From Aquisalimonas lutea (GTDB lineage Bacteria > Pseudomonadota > Gammaproteobacteria > Nitrococcales > Aquisalimonadaceae), in contig NZ_JAUFPK010000005.1 of assembly GCF_030409225.1 (NCBI RefSeq), forward strand, positions 461,513-525,512: 64,000 nucleotides of DNA, in the 5' to 3' direction. The position numbers were made by a program, and so were the translations under genes. Every line of letters starts with the position of its first letter. Positions within the stretch are counted from its first letter, which is position 1. Below the pieces are notes generated by a model that did no database searches, was not told where the DNA came from, and worked only from the letters and a program-made list of their open reading frames with translations. Shown piece after piece: positions 8,137 through 16,378 of the stretch.

Positions 8137-9432
8137 TCACGGACCCGACTGATGCCCGAGGGACGGCAGCCACAGGGAGATCTCCGGGACCAGGATCAGG
8201 ATGATGGTCGCGAAGATCATGATGGCGATGAACGGCGGCGTCCCGCGGATGACGTCGAAGTACGGGCGCCGGAACACGGCCATGGCCGTGAAGATGTCGC
8301 AGCCGAACGGCGGCGTGGCCGAGCCGATGGCCGCCTGCAGGGTCACGATGACGCCCACGTGCACCGGGTCCAGCCCCGTGGCGTCCACCAGGGGCTGGAA
8401 CAGCGGCGTCAGGATCAGGATGACCACGATGGGGTCGACGAACATGCAGCCGATGAAGAACGCCACGGCGATGAGCAACAGCGCCAGGGTCGGGCTGCCG
8501 CCGAACGACTGGATGATGGGCTGCAGGATCTGCTGCGGCACCCCGGCCGTGGACAGCGCCTGGGAGAAGGCGTAGCCCACGGCCACCAGGATGAACACCA
8601 CCGCGGTAATCATGCCGGTGGACAGGGCAATGGAGCCGAGGTCCCGCAGGCCGATCTTGCGGTAGATGATGACTTCCAGGATGAAGGCGTACAGCACGGC
8701 CATGGCGGACGCGTCCACCGGGCTGAACGTGCCGGTGTAGATGCCGCCGACCACGATCACCGGGAAGCCCAGCGGCAGCAACGCCTGGCGCAGCGCGGTC
8801 AGGCGCTCGCGCCAGGGGGTGCGCTCCTCCACCTCGATGCCCAGAATCCGCGAGGCGATGTAGCAGTACACCGAGATCAGCAGAAGCACCAGGATGCCCG
8901 GCAGGATGCCGGCGATGAACAGGTCGCCGATGGAGGCGCCGCGGGCGATGACGCCGTAGACGATCATGCCGATGCTCGGCGGGATCAGCAGCGCGATGTC
9001 GCTGGCGTTGATGATCAACGCCAGGGTGAAGTTGTCGGTGTAGCCCTTCTGCAGCAGGCGCGGGCGCATGGGCCCGCCCATGGCGACCACGGTCGCCTGG
9101 GTCGAGCCGGACACGGCCCCGAACAGGGTGCAGCTGATGGCCGTGGTGATCGGCAGGCCGCCCCGGAGATGCCCGGCGAAGGCGCTGACCAGGTCCAGCA
9201 GCCGGTTGGCCGTGTGGCCCTTGGTCATGATGTCGGCGGCGAAGATGAACATGGGCACGGCGGCCAGCACCCACTGCTCCACCCCGGAGAACATCCAGCT
9301 GACTCCCTGGTCCATGCCGAAGAAGGTCATGCCGGTGAACATCATGAACATCGTCGCCGCCAGCAGCGGGACCATCATGGGGAAGCCCAGCAGGAGCAGG
9401 ACCACCATGAGGATTACCATCCAGGTCAGCAT
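8137..9432 (-). CDS. dctM: TRAP transporter large permease subunit DctM
   Basis: A 431-residue inner-membrane protein of the DctM family, the sodium-coupled channel subunit of tripartite ATP-independent periplasmic transporters. It begins MLTWMVILMVVLLLLGFPMM and has about 12 hydrophobic segments. Typical DctM stretches include GGLPITTAISCTLFGAVSGS and TQATVVAMGGPM, near the N-terminus, and ATPPFGCDIFTAMAVFRRPY near the end. It lies 45 bp downstream of dctQ and is co-transcribed with it. The substrate is probably an organic acid, not defined by sequence. Confidence 0.92.
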   Translation of the reverse strand: MLTWMVILMVVLLLLGFPMMVPLLAATMFMMFTGMTFFGMDQGVSWMFSGVEQWVLAAVPMFIFAADIMTKGHTANRLLDLVSAFAGHLRGGLPITTAISCTLFGAVSGSTQATVVAMGGPMRPRLLQKGYTDNFTLALIINASDIALLIPPSIGMIVYGVIARGASIGDLFIAGILPGILVLLLISVYCYIASRILGIEVEERTPWRERLTALRQALLPLGFPVIVVGGIYTGTFSPVDASAMAVLYAFILEVIIYRKIGLRDLGSIALSTGMITAVVFILVAVGYAFSQALSTAGVPQQILQPIIQSFGGSPTLALLLIAVAFFIGCMFVDPIVVILILTPLFQPLVDATGLDPVHVGVIVTLQAAIGSATPPFGCDIFTAMAVFRRPYFDVIRGTPPFIAIMIFATIILILVPEISLWLPSLGHQSGP

Positions 9433-9477
9433 TCCGCGTGTCCTCTTTCTTGTGCCGGGTGGGGCGGCGGTGCGCCG

Positions 9478-10083
9478 TTACCGCTGCTCCTGCCCTTCTT
9501 CGTCGGGGATTTCGTCGGGCACCTCGTCGTAGCCTTCCAGCTCCGTGAATGACCGGTAGACCTCGCGGGTGGTCAGGTTCCGGAAAGCCGTGAGCCAGTA
9601 CTGGATGCCGGCGAGGGCGAAGCCGATGGGCATGGAAAGGTAGACGAGCCACAAGGGAATGCGCAGCGCCGAGGTGCTGCGCTCACGCTCGAAGGTCGTC
9701 TGTACGTACCCGGCCGCCTCCCAGGCCATGTAGAGCATCAACGCGCCGGTGCCCACGCAGATGACGATGATGAGCACCTTGCGTGCCATGCCCTGGAGCT
9801 GGTCGTAGAGTGCCGACATGCTGATGTGCCGCGCCCGCCGCACGGCGTAGCTCACGCCGACGAAGGTGATGAGCACCAGCAGGATCTCGGTGACCTCCGT
9901 ACGCCCCGGTATGCCCAGCTGGATCGTCATGCGCCCGAGGACGTGCGTCACCATGAGCACGGCCATGACGATGACGGCCCCGCCGACGATGGTGGCCTCG
10001 ATGGTTTCCAGGATACGGTCGATGGTGCGGATGACAGTCGTCGCAGCCGATGCCGGCCTCTTCTGCGTCGAGCCTGTGGTCAT
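9478..10083 (-). CDS. dctQ: TRAP transporter small permease subunit DctQ
   Basis: A 201-residue four-helix inner-membrane protein of the DctQ family, which pairs with DctM. Helices are visible at IVGGAVIVMAVLMVTHVLG, ILLVLITFVGVSYAVRRARH, VLIIVICVGTGALMLYMAWE and LWLVYLSMPIGFALAGIQYW. The VSYAVRRARHISM stretch is the conserved DctQ loop. The ATG at 10083 with a G-rich site upstream is preferred over an ATG at 10155 that would run into the promoter region. The C-terminus is very acidic (EGYDEVPDEIPDEEG), consistent with a halophile. Confidence 0.88.
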   Translation of the reverse strand: MTTGSTQKRPASAATTVIRTIDRILETIEATIVGGAVIVMAVLMVTHVLGRMTIQLGIPGRTEVTEILLVLITFVGVSYAVRRARHISMSALYDQLQGMARKVLIIVICVGTGALMLYMAWEAAGYVQTTFERERSTSALRIPLWLVYLSMPIGFALAGIQYWLTAFRNLTTREVYRSFTELEGYDEVPDEIPDEEGQEQR

Positions 10084-10171
10084 GGAATGCGCCCCCACGC
10101 GTGCAACGGTTATCTCGGTCTGAGTCGACAATAACGCACTTGGCCCACTTTGCACACTTTATGGCACCTCC

Positions 10172-10204
10172 TGCACAAATGCGCCCCGGTGGTGCATTTG
10201 TGCA
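10172..10204. promoter_or_regulatory. Long inverted repeat in the dctQ/dctP divergent promoter
   Basis: TGCACAAATGC (10172-10182) and its exact reverse complement GCATTTGTGCA (10194-10204) are separated by 11 bp, putting the half-site centres two helical turns apart. A further TGCACA occurs at 10151. It sits between the divergently transcribed membrane subunits and the binding-protein gene, so a dimeric repressor or activator of the TRAP system probably binds here. No regulator gene is adjacent. Confidence 0.65.
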
Positions 10205-10349
10205 CATCCGCAGTGCAGCATCGCGCCGGTGTCCGTGACCCCGTTCACAAAACATAGACAGCCCGGACCCCTGTGTTAGTGTTACAGGAGGCTGACCGTT
10301 CAGCACCCCTGAGCACAACCAACACGAACGCAGAAACGGGAGGTAAATC

Positions 10350-11375
10350 ATGCTCTGGCGAAACAGCTTGTGTGTAGCAGTTGCCCTTGGTCTGGCTACC
10401 GCGGGTTCCCAGGCCGCGGCCTTCGAGGAGCAGACATGGCGCTTCGGTCTCGAGGAGATCGAGGGCAGCGTGCAGTACGAGTACGCGGCGCAGTTCGCCG
10501 AGCTCATGGACGAGAAGACCGACGGCGCGGTGACCGTGGAGCTGTACCCCTACGGCCAGCTCGGCGGCCTGACCGACATCTACGACGCGGCCCAGAGCGG
10601 CTCCATCCAGCTGGCCTTCGGTTCCGGCTTCCTCGGCGGGACCGTGCCCGAGAGTCAGATCTTCAGCCTCAACTTCGTGCTCACCGACGACGAGTGGACC
10701 AACACGCAGATCCTGAACTCCGAGGAGTTCCTCATGAGCGACGCCTTCCAGGAGTCGTTCCGCGAGCGGAATCTGCACCCCATCGCCGTGGTTCCGGAAG
10801 GCTGGCAGGTGTGGACGGCCAACCAGCCCATCCGCAGCCCGGAGGACATGGACGGCCTGGCGATCCGCACCATGGACAACCGCCTGCTGCGCGAGACGTA
10901 CCAGGCCTACGGCGCGGACCCGCTCACGGTCGAGTACGGTGAGCTGTACTCGGCGCTGCAGCTCGGCCAGGCCGAGGGCAACATCCAGCCGGTGTTCGCC
11001 CACGAGGAGATGAACTTCTACGAAGTTCAGGACTACATGATCTTCGCCAACCACGCCCAGTTCATCGCCACGTTCATGGGCAACAAGGAATGGTGGGACG
11101 GCCTGTCCGACGAGATGAAGGGCGTCATCCACGAGGCCCGGCAGGAGCTGGTGAAGTACATCCACGACAGGCAGCAGGAGCTCAATACCGAGCGGCTGGA
11201 GACCATCAAGGAAAACAGCGACATCGAGATCATCCGGCTCGACCAGGAGCAGCGGCAGGCCTTCGCCGAGCTGGCGCGGCCGGTCCGGGATGTCTTTGTC
11301 GACATGACCGGTGACCGCGGCGAGGAGCTGTTGAACATCCTGCTCGAGCAGGTGGAACAGGCACGCAACGAGTGA
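10350..11375 (+). CDS. dctP: TRAP transporter periplasmic substrate-binding protein DctP
   Basis: A 341-residue secreted binding protein. The signal peptide is residues 1-23 (LCVAVALGLATAGSQAAA, cleavage after AAA). The mature part shows DctP-family landmarks: RFGLEEIEGSVQYEYAAQFA at the start, FPYGQLG-like YPYGQLGGLTDIYDA, and RSPEDMDGLAIRT with the conserved Arg that binds substrate carboxylate. The site GGAGGT precedes the ATG. It is divergent from dctQM across the operator-containing promoter region and ends at a strong terminator. Confidence 0.92.
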   Translation: MLWRNSLCVAVALGLATAGSQAAAFEEQTWRFGLEEIEGSVQYEYAAQFAELMDEKTDGAVTVELYPYGQLGGLTDIYDAAQSGSIQLAFGSGFLGGTVPESQIFSLNFVLTDDEWTNTQILNSEEFLMSDAFQESFRERNLHPIAVVPEGWQVWTANQPIRSPEDMDGLAIRTMDNRLLRETYQAYGADPLTVEYGELYSALQLGQAEGNIQPVFAHEEMNFYEVQDYMIFANHAQFIATFMGNKEWWDGLSDEMKGVIHEARQELVKYIHDRQQELNTERLETIKENSDIEIIRLDQEQRQAFAELARPVRDVFVDMTGDRGEELLNILLEQVEQARNE

Positions 11376-11414
11376 CACCGGACGGGGCCGGCTCCACCGG
11401 CCCCGATGGACACG

Positions 11415-11446
11415 ACGGCCCGGCCCTGTGTGGTCGGGCCGTTTTT
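11415..11446 (+). terminator. Rho-independent terminator after dctP
   Basis: ACGGCCCG (11415-11422) pairs perfectly with CGGGCCGT (11435-11442) and is followed by a run of five T (11442-11446), 40 bp after the dctP stop. It has both hairpin and T-tract, making it the clearest intrinsic terminator in the window. Confidence 0.85.
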
Positions 11447-11564
11447 CGTTGGCAGGACCCGCGGCAAAAGCCCGCGGCTCGTGCCATGATTGTGCTAGAA
11501 CCGCTCGGGTACGGTGGTCCGAGCGGACGGAAGGAGCGTTCAAGACGATGCACCGGAGGAAGGT

Positions 11565-12134
11565 ATGACTGCGACTGCGTCCCGGATGATGGCCCTGGGG
11601 ACACCGATGCCCCGGTTCCGCCTGCAGGATACCGAGGGCAACATTGTCGCCAGTGACGATTTCGCCGACGCCGACGCGGTGCTGGTGGTCTTCATGTGCA
11701 ATCACTGCCCGTTCGTGCGTCACCTGGCGTCGCACCTGGCCAGTTTCGCCCGGGAGTTCATGCCGCGCGGGCTGGCGGTCGTGGGGGTGAACGCCAACGA
11801 TGCCGAGCAGTACCCGGACGACGACCTCGAGGGGATGCGGCGGGAGAAGGCACGAGTCGGCTATCCCTTCCCCTACGTGTTCGATGCCGAGCAGACCGTG
11901 GCCCACGCCTTCGGTGCCGCCTGCACGCCGGATTTCTTCCTGTTCGACGGCGACGGCCTGCTCGCCTATCGCGGGCAGTACGACGGCAGCCGGCCGGGCA
12001 ATGACGTCGCCGTCACCGGCGACGACCTGCGCGAGGCGGCGACGGCAGTGCTCACGGGCCGCGAGGTCCCCGTGGAGCAGAAGCCCAGCATGGGCTGCAA
12101 TATCAAGTGGAAACCCGGCAACGAGCCGGATTGA
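11565..12134 (+). CDS. Thioredoxin-like redoxin family protein
   Basis: A 189-residue AhpC/TSA-thioredoxin fold protein. The motif FMCNHCPFV (Cys45 and Cys48) is the active CxxC of the group often annotated as thioredoxin family/redoxin. The cis-Pro region is ACTPDFFLFD and the end is GCNIKWKPGN, both characteristic of this cytosolic subgroup. The start has an excellent GGAGGAAGGT site. Role: probably a thiol-disulfide oxidoreductase or peroxiredoxin-like protein; the partner is unknown. A foldback repeat follows the gene. Confidence 0.85.
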   Translation: MTATASRMMALGTPMPRFRLQDTEGNIVASDDFADADAVLVVFMCNHCPFVRHLASHLASFAREFMPRGLAVVGVNANDAEQYPDDDLEGMRREKARVGYPFPYVFDAEQTVAHAFGAACTPDFFLFDGDGLLAYRGQYDGSRPGNDVAVTGDDLREAATAVLTGREVPVEQKPSMGCNIKWKPGNEPD

Positions 12135-12205
12135 CCCGCCTTCCCCGGGCGATTGTCCCGGCTACAACCGTTTCCGTTGTCCCAGGCGTGCCCGGCGCGT
12201 AAAGG

Positions 12206-12445
12206 GCAGGACGCGGTCGCTCCGGGGCGGGGCATCGGGGTGCGGCTCCGAGCTCCGCTTACGGCCCTGCTTTCGCTGAAGCAGGGCCTACCCTCCGCTC
12301 CGGCCTGGCCGGCTGACAGCACATCCCTGTGCTGACAGCCGGTGGCGGCATCCCTGCCGCCACCCTTCGGGCCGGGCGGCCTGCGCTCCGGCGCTGCGCA
12401 AGTCGCCGCACCCCGATGCCCCGCCCCGGAGCGACCGCGTCCTGC
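12206..12445. repeat. Foldback element copy B (variable arms, conserved multi-hairpin core)
   Basis: Occupies most of the 378-base gap between the redoxin gene and the convergent cupin gene. The outer arms 12206-12246 and 12405-12445 are perfect 41-bp reverse complements; nothing in them matches copy A except the CGCTCCGG motif and the innermost GGC/GCC. The core 12247-12404 differs from copy A at only a few positions (three single-base indels outside the first hairpin loop, one dinucleotide change), and keeps the three internal hairpins, two of them with TCCC loops. Same orientation as copy A, 9.3 kb away. The rest of the gap shows nothing recognisable. Confidence 0.9.
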
Positions 12446-12512
12446 TCGATGCCTGCGCGTGGTGGTGACCGGGTATCGTCGCGGGCTCCCCGCCATGTAC
12501 CAAGGGAGGTCC

Positions 12513-12959
12513 CTACACCCGGATCTTGTTGGCGAGGGCCGGGTTCCGGCGCAGCTCCTCGAGATCGCTGTCGTCCGGCACCTGGGGCCGGTCGCGGTTG
12601 CGGTCGACAATGCACAGGAAGCCCAGGGGCTCGCCCCGGGAGGCATGGAACTGGTGCCACTGGTGGGGGGCGATGTAGACGCAGTCGTGCAGGCCGATGG
12701 CCTCGACGCGGTCGTGCAGCACCACCTCCCCGCAGCCCCGGATGACCACCACCGAGTGCGGGTGCTCGTGATGCTCCAGGGACGAGTAGCCGCCGGGCTG
12801 GATCTCGAAATAGCGGGTAATGAAGTTCAGCCGTTCCTCGCCCTCGTTGTCCCCCAGCAGCGTCTGCCGATGGATGGCGCGAAAGCCCGTGCCTTCGGTC
12901 TTGTACTCGTGGATCGGGACGTCCCAGCGGTAGTCCCGGGCGCGCACGATTCTGGCCAT
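12513..12959 (-). CDS. Cupin-domain protein, partner of the RuBisCO-like protein
   Basis: A 148-residue single cupin. The metal-binding motif lies in LEHHEHPHSVVVIRG (His63 to His68), and the second motif is APHQWHQF (His99, His102). It is the last gene of the EamA / RuBisCO-like / cupin operon. In Rhodospirillum rubrum a cupin next to the RuBisCO-like protein removes methanethiol from 1-methylthioxylulose 5-phosphate to give 1-deoxyxylulose 5-phosphate. The same role here is inference from neighbourhood and fold. The start at 12959 has GGAG six bases upstream. Confidence 0.8.
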   Translation of the reverse strand: MARIVRARDYRWDVPIHEYKTEGTGFRAIHRQTLLGDNEGEERLNFITRYFEIQPGGYSSLEHHEHPHSVVVIRGCGEVVLHDRVEAIGLHDCVYIAPHQWHQFHASRGEPLGFLCIVDRNRDRPQVPDDSDLEELRRNPALANKIRV

Positions 12960-13029
12960 GTATGCTCCGCGGTGTTGCGGTCTGCCGGTTGCCGTCGCCG
13001 GCGGACCTGGTGGACGCGGCCCGTATCGC

Positions 13030-14136
13030 TCAGCCGCGGCCGATGGCTTCGCGCAGGGACGCGGTCGCACGCGTGAGATCGCCCTGCGCGTACAGGCTGC
13101 CGCCGATCAGTAATATGGTATCGGTGCCGTAGCGCGTGATCCAGTCGGCGGCCCGGGCGGCGTCCACGCCTCCGCCCGGAGTCGGGGCCGCGGGGCGCAG
13201 CGTCCCCAGCGGATACCGCAGGCGATGATTGATGGCCTCGCAGGTGGCGAGGCTGAATCCGAAGCGGCCGCCGCTGTTGGGGTAGATGGAGGCGTCCGCG
13301 CCGGCGATGCGGAACAGGTCCCCCAGCAGCAGGTCCGGCGACAGCCCGTGCTCCGGCCGGAAGTAGCTGCCGGTGAGCGCCGGGTGCGCCATGAGCACCA
13401 GGCCGAAACGGTCCCGCGCCCAGCGCATAGCGTCCAGGCCGGTAATCCAGGGGCTGATGAGCACCCCCCGGCAGCCGGCATCCCGGGCAGCGGCAAGGCG
13501 TGCTTCCAGGGCGGGCCAGGGCGCGGTGACATTGGGCAGGTACAGGCTGTTGCCCCCGGTCTCCGCGTTGGCCCGGGCCACGGCCTCCTGGCAGGCGGCC
13601 AGGCGCTCGCGGAACGGCGCGGAAGGCTGATCGGCGATACCGTGGTCGTCCTTGATGAGATCCATGCCCCCCAGGGCGAACCGGTGGGCGCGCTCCGCCA
13701 GAGCGGCCGGTCCCAGCCCCACGGGTTTCAGCGCGGTGCACAGCAGGGCCTCGCCGGCCGGCACGCCCGTGGCCTCGCGGATGCCCGCCATGCCGTGGCC
13801 CGGCCCGCCCAGTGCATCGAGCAGGCCGGCCGGCCAGCGGATGTCCGTGAGACGGATGCCGTCCTGCAGCGAGATATTGCCGAACAGGGTGTTCAGCAGC
13901 TGGGTCAGCTCGCTGCCGACGAGGTCGGCGTCGAAGCTGATGGTGGCCTCGTAGCGCTGCTCGGGCAGCGCCGACAGCCGCTCCACGCGTCCGACCACCC
14001 GGTCGCCGAGGGGGGCGGGCACGCAGGCGGCCGGCAGCTCCACCGTCTGCTCCAGCGCGATGCCGCGGGCCTTGTCCTCGGCGCTTTCGTCGGCGGCGCA
14101 GGTCAGCAGGTAGTCGACTTGCAGCCGTTCAGCCAT
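13030..14136 (-). CDS. RuBisCO-like protein (form IV)
   Basis: A 368-residue member of the RuBisCO large-subunit superfamily, short compared with true RuBisCO. LCTALKPVGLGP keeps Lys137, equivalent to the first of the two active-site lysines, but the second is Val. GGMDLIKDDHG (residues 156-166) keeps the carbamylated-Lys position and both Asp but has His where RuBisCO has Glu. A standard loop-6 Lys segment is not evident. It is therefore not a carboxylase but a form IV enolase/isomerase-type protein. The neighbouring cupin points to the methylthioadenosine-to-isoprenoid shunt; no mtnA or mtnP is in the window. Its start overlaps the EamA stop by 8 bp. Confidence 0.88.
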   Translation of the reverse strand: MAERLQVDYLLTCAADESAEDKARGIALEQTVELPAACVPAPLGDRVVGRVERLSALPEQRYEATISFDADLVGSELTQLLNTLFGNISLQDGIRLTDIRWPAGLLDALGGPGHGMAGIREATGVPAGEALLCTALKPVGLGPAALAERAHRFALGGMDLIKDDHGIADQPSAPFRERLAACQEAVARANAETGGNSLYLPNVTAPWPALEARLAAARDAGCRGVLISPWITGLDAMRWARDRFGLVLMAHPALTGSYFRPEHGLSPDLLLGDLFRIAGADASIYPNSGGRFGFSLATCEAINHRLRYPLGTLRPAAPTPGGGVDAARAADWITRYGTDTILLIGGSLYAQGDLTRATASLREAIGRG

Positions 14137-15022
14137 GGGGAGCCTCCTTCGGCCCCGGGGTTGCCGGGTCCGCCCTGCGCGGCCCGCCCCGGGTGGTCAG
14201 CACGCCGGCGATGATGACCAGCAGCATGCCGGTAAACGTCGCCATGTCCAGGTACTCGTCCCAGAACAGCCATCCCAGCAGGGCGCCGAAGACCACGGAC
14301 ACGTAGGTGAACGGCCCGATCTGGCCGGCGGGCGCCAGGGCGTAGGCCCGCGTGAGCAGCAGCTGCGCTGCCGTGGCGCAGCCGCCCATGGCGAGCAGCC
14401 AGGCGAAGGTGCGCGGCGCCGGTGTCTGCCAGCTCCACAGCAGCGGCACGGCGGAGATCAGCGTGGCGAAGGTGCCGAACCAGAACACCGTGCGCACCGC
14501 CGGCTCGGTGCGGCTCATGCGCCGGATGGTGACCTTCGCCAGCCCCGCCAGGAATGCGCCCGCCAGCCCGATCACGGCCACCGGCGGAATGCCGCCGGCG
14601 TCCGGCTGCAGGATGAAGGCCACTCCGGCGAAGCCGACGACGATGGCCAGCCGCGCGCTTGCGGGGATGGTCTCGCCGAGCCAGGCCAGGGCGATCAGCG
14701 GAATGAAGAACGGCGCCGTGAGCTTGAACAGCAGCGCCTCCGCCAGCGCCATGTGGGCGATGGTATAGAAGAAGCAGTACATCGCGGACACGCCCACCGC
14801 CGCGCGCAGGAAATGCAGGTGGGGCACCCGGGTGGCGACGCTGGCCAGCCCGTTGCGCAGGACCAGGGGCAGCAGCACCAGGAGCCCGAACAGATTGCGG
14901 AAGAACACCAGCATCGCCTCGGGCGTGGTCTCCGCGAGCACCTTGATTGCGGCGCTCATGCTCGCCAGCAGGAACTCGGAGGCGACGATGAAAAGCGCCC
15001 CCAGCAGGAGATTCCGTTGCAT
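14129..15022 (-). CDS. EamA/DMT superfamily permease
   Basis: A 297-residue inner-membrane transporter with two EamA repeats and about ten hydrophobic segments, for example LLLGALFIVASEFLLASMSA at the N-terminus and FTYVSVVFGALLGWLFWDEY in the second repeat. It is first in an operon with the RuBisCO-like and cupin genes (8-bp overlap), so it may export or import a sulfur-containing or sugar-like metabolite of that pathway; this is inference. The ATG at 15022 is preferred to a TTG at 15034. Confidence 0.85.
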   Translation of the reverse strand: MQRNLLLGALFIVASEFLLASMSAAIKVLAETTPEAMLVFFRNLFGLLVLLPLVLRNGLASVATRVPHLHFLRAAVGVSAMYCFFYTIAHMALAEALLFKLTAPFFIPLIALAWLGETIPASARLAIVVGFAGVAFILQPDAGGIPPVAVIGLAGAFLAGLAKVTIRRMSRTEPAVRTVFWFGTFATLISAVPLLWSWQTPAPRTFAWLLAMGGCATAAQLLLTRAYALAPAGQIGPFTYVSVVFGALLGWLFWDEYLDMATFTGMLLVIIAGVLTTRGGPRRADPATPGPKEAPHG

Positions 15023-15074
15023 GCACAGGTCCAAAACCGATCAGTATACCGCAGACGCGGCCGCCAGTGGCTCA

Positions 15075-16139
15075 TCAGCCCGCCCGCTGGGCAACCGTGA
15101 CGGCGTTGCCGCCGCTCTCCCGGGAGAGCTGCACAGCGCTGTCAGCGGCCAGGAGCAGCTCGTCCGACGATACCGCCAGGTCCGGGTAGCCCGCCACGCC
15201 GATGGAGGCCGGGATGCCGGCGACGGTACTCTCCGGCAGCGGCACCTTCAGGGTGGCGACCATCTCCCGGAGTTCCTCGGCACGCCGCCGCGTGTCGTTG
15301 AGGTCGGCCTCCGGCAGCAGGATCACGAACGTGTCGTCATCGATCCGGCATGCCGCGTCGGAGCCGCGGAACGTGGACTGCAGCAACCCGGCGACCGCCT
15401 GGAGCAGGCGATCGCCGGCGCCCCGCCCGAGGCGCCGGTTGAACGCGGCGAGGCCGTCGAGATCCATCTGGATGATTCCCAGCGGCTGCTTGCCGCGACG
15501 GCAGCGGTGAAGCTCCCGCTCCAGGGTGTCCTCCAGGTAGCGGCGATTGAACAGCCCCGTGAGCGACTCCCGCACGGAGCGATGACGCGAGACCACACGC
15601 AGATGGATGGTGCTCAGGGCCAGGCCGGCCGTGGTGACCAGCACGCGCAGCAGGGATGCAGCGGCGTCGTCGGCGTTTTCCGGCTCCGCAAGCCAGACGC
15701 GGCATTCCCCCAGATCCAGGCCGCCGCCGGCCAGCGGCAGCCGCAGTGCCGGCGCCGCATCGCCGCGGCTGATCCGCTCCAGCGCCTCGGGCATGTCCCG
15801 GGGGCGCTTGCTGCCCTCGACCCAGCATGCCTCGCCCTGCCAGAACGCGGCCAGCGCCGGGGCGTCGCCCGCATCCGAGCGCAGCAGCACGACGCACCCG
15901 GCCTCCGGGGCCAGTGCGCCGCCGTGCCGGGCGAGCTCCTCCAGCACCGTGCGGGTGCTGGTCGCCCCGGCGACGGCCGCCACCGCGTCCGGGAGCGCGG
16001 CACCGGAGGCTGCTTCACCGGTGCCCGGCGCGTGCACCTGACGGCGCGCTGCTTCCAGGGTGCGGGCGGCTTCCTGCTGGGCCTGCAGGGCGGCGTCGAG
16101 CAGCGCCGGCACATCCGGCGGCGTGGTGGCATCGTTCAT
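15075..16139 (-). CDS. GAF-like plus degenerate GGDEF-domain protein
   Basis: A 354-residue protein. The N-terminal half has a coiled helical start and a GAF-like sensor region; the C-terminal half is a GGDEF fold (SVRESLTGLFNRRYLEDTLE opening, then LGIIQMDLDGLAAFNRRLG). The catalytic signature is RIDDDTF instead of RYGGDEF (around residue 266), so both glycines and the key acid pattern are lost. Cyclase activity is unlikely; a c-di-GMP or GTP receptor or a regulatory role is more plausible. The start overlaps the stop of the small membrane protein gene (ATGA). No periplasmic or membrane segment is visible. Confidence 0.82.
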   Translation of the reverse strand: MNDATTPPDVPALLDAALQAQQEAARTLEAARRQVHAPGTGEAASGAALPDAVAAVAGATSTRTVLEELARHGGALAPEAGCVVLLRSDAGDAPALAAFWQGEACWVEGSKRPRDMPEALERISRGDAAPALRLPLAGGGLDLGECRVWLAEPENADDAAASLLRVLVTTAGLALSTIHLRVVSRHRSVRESLTGLFNRRYLEDTLERELHRCRRGKQPLGIIQMDLDGLAAFNRRLGRGAGDRLLQAVAGLLQSTFRGSDAACRIDDDTFVILLPEADLNDTRRRAEELREMVATLKVPLPESTVAGIPASIGVAGYPDLAVSSDELLLAADSAVQLSRESGGNAVTVAQRAG

Positions 16140-16378
16140 GACGGGTCGTCCTCTTCTGGTTGTCCCCGAGCCTTTCGCGTCGCCGAGCGTACCTGGCCGT
16201 AGAAGCGCAGCGCCATGATGGGCGAACCCACCAGGGCGACGGCGATGAGCACGAAAGCGATCAGGATGGCCCAGTCCGGCAGCACCGGCCAGATCCACGT
16301 CGCGAACCCGTACAGCAGCACCACGTAGAACGCGACCACGACCAGGGCTCCGACGATGGCGACAAGCAGGCGGGACAT
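16136..16378 (-). CDS. Small two-helix membrane protein
   Basis: An 80-residue protein, with two hydrophobic segments (LLVAIVGALVVVAFYVVLLY and WAILIAFVLIAVALVGSPIM) followed by a charged cytosolic tail. It is sandwiched between the phosphoribulokinase-like and GGDEF genes with one-base (TAATG) and four-base (ATGA) overlaps, so the three are one translational unit. I do not recognise a family; the fold could anchor a partner at the membrane. Confidence 0.7.
   Translation of the reverse strand: MSRLLVAIVGALVVVAFYVVLLYGFATWIWPVLPDWAILIAFVLIAVALVGSPIMALRFYGQVRSATRKARGQPEEDDPS

Noticed and set aside
8071..9552. Plus-strand open frame of 493 codons
   Set aside because: Opposite dctM, whose membrane-protein motifs are unmistakable.
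13030..14136. True RuBisCO large subunit
   Set aside because: Too short, and Glu of the KDDE motif and the second active-site Lys are replaced.
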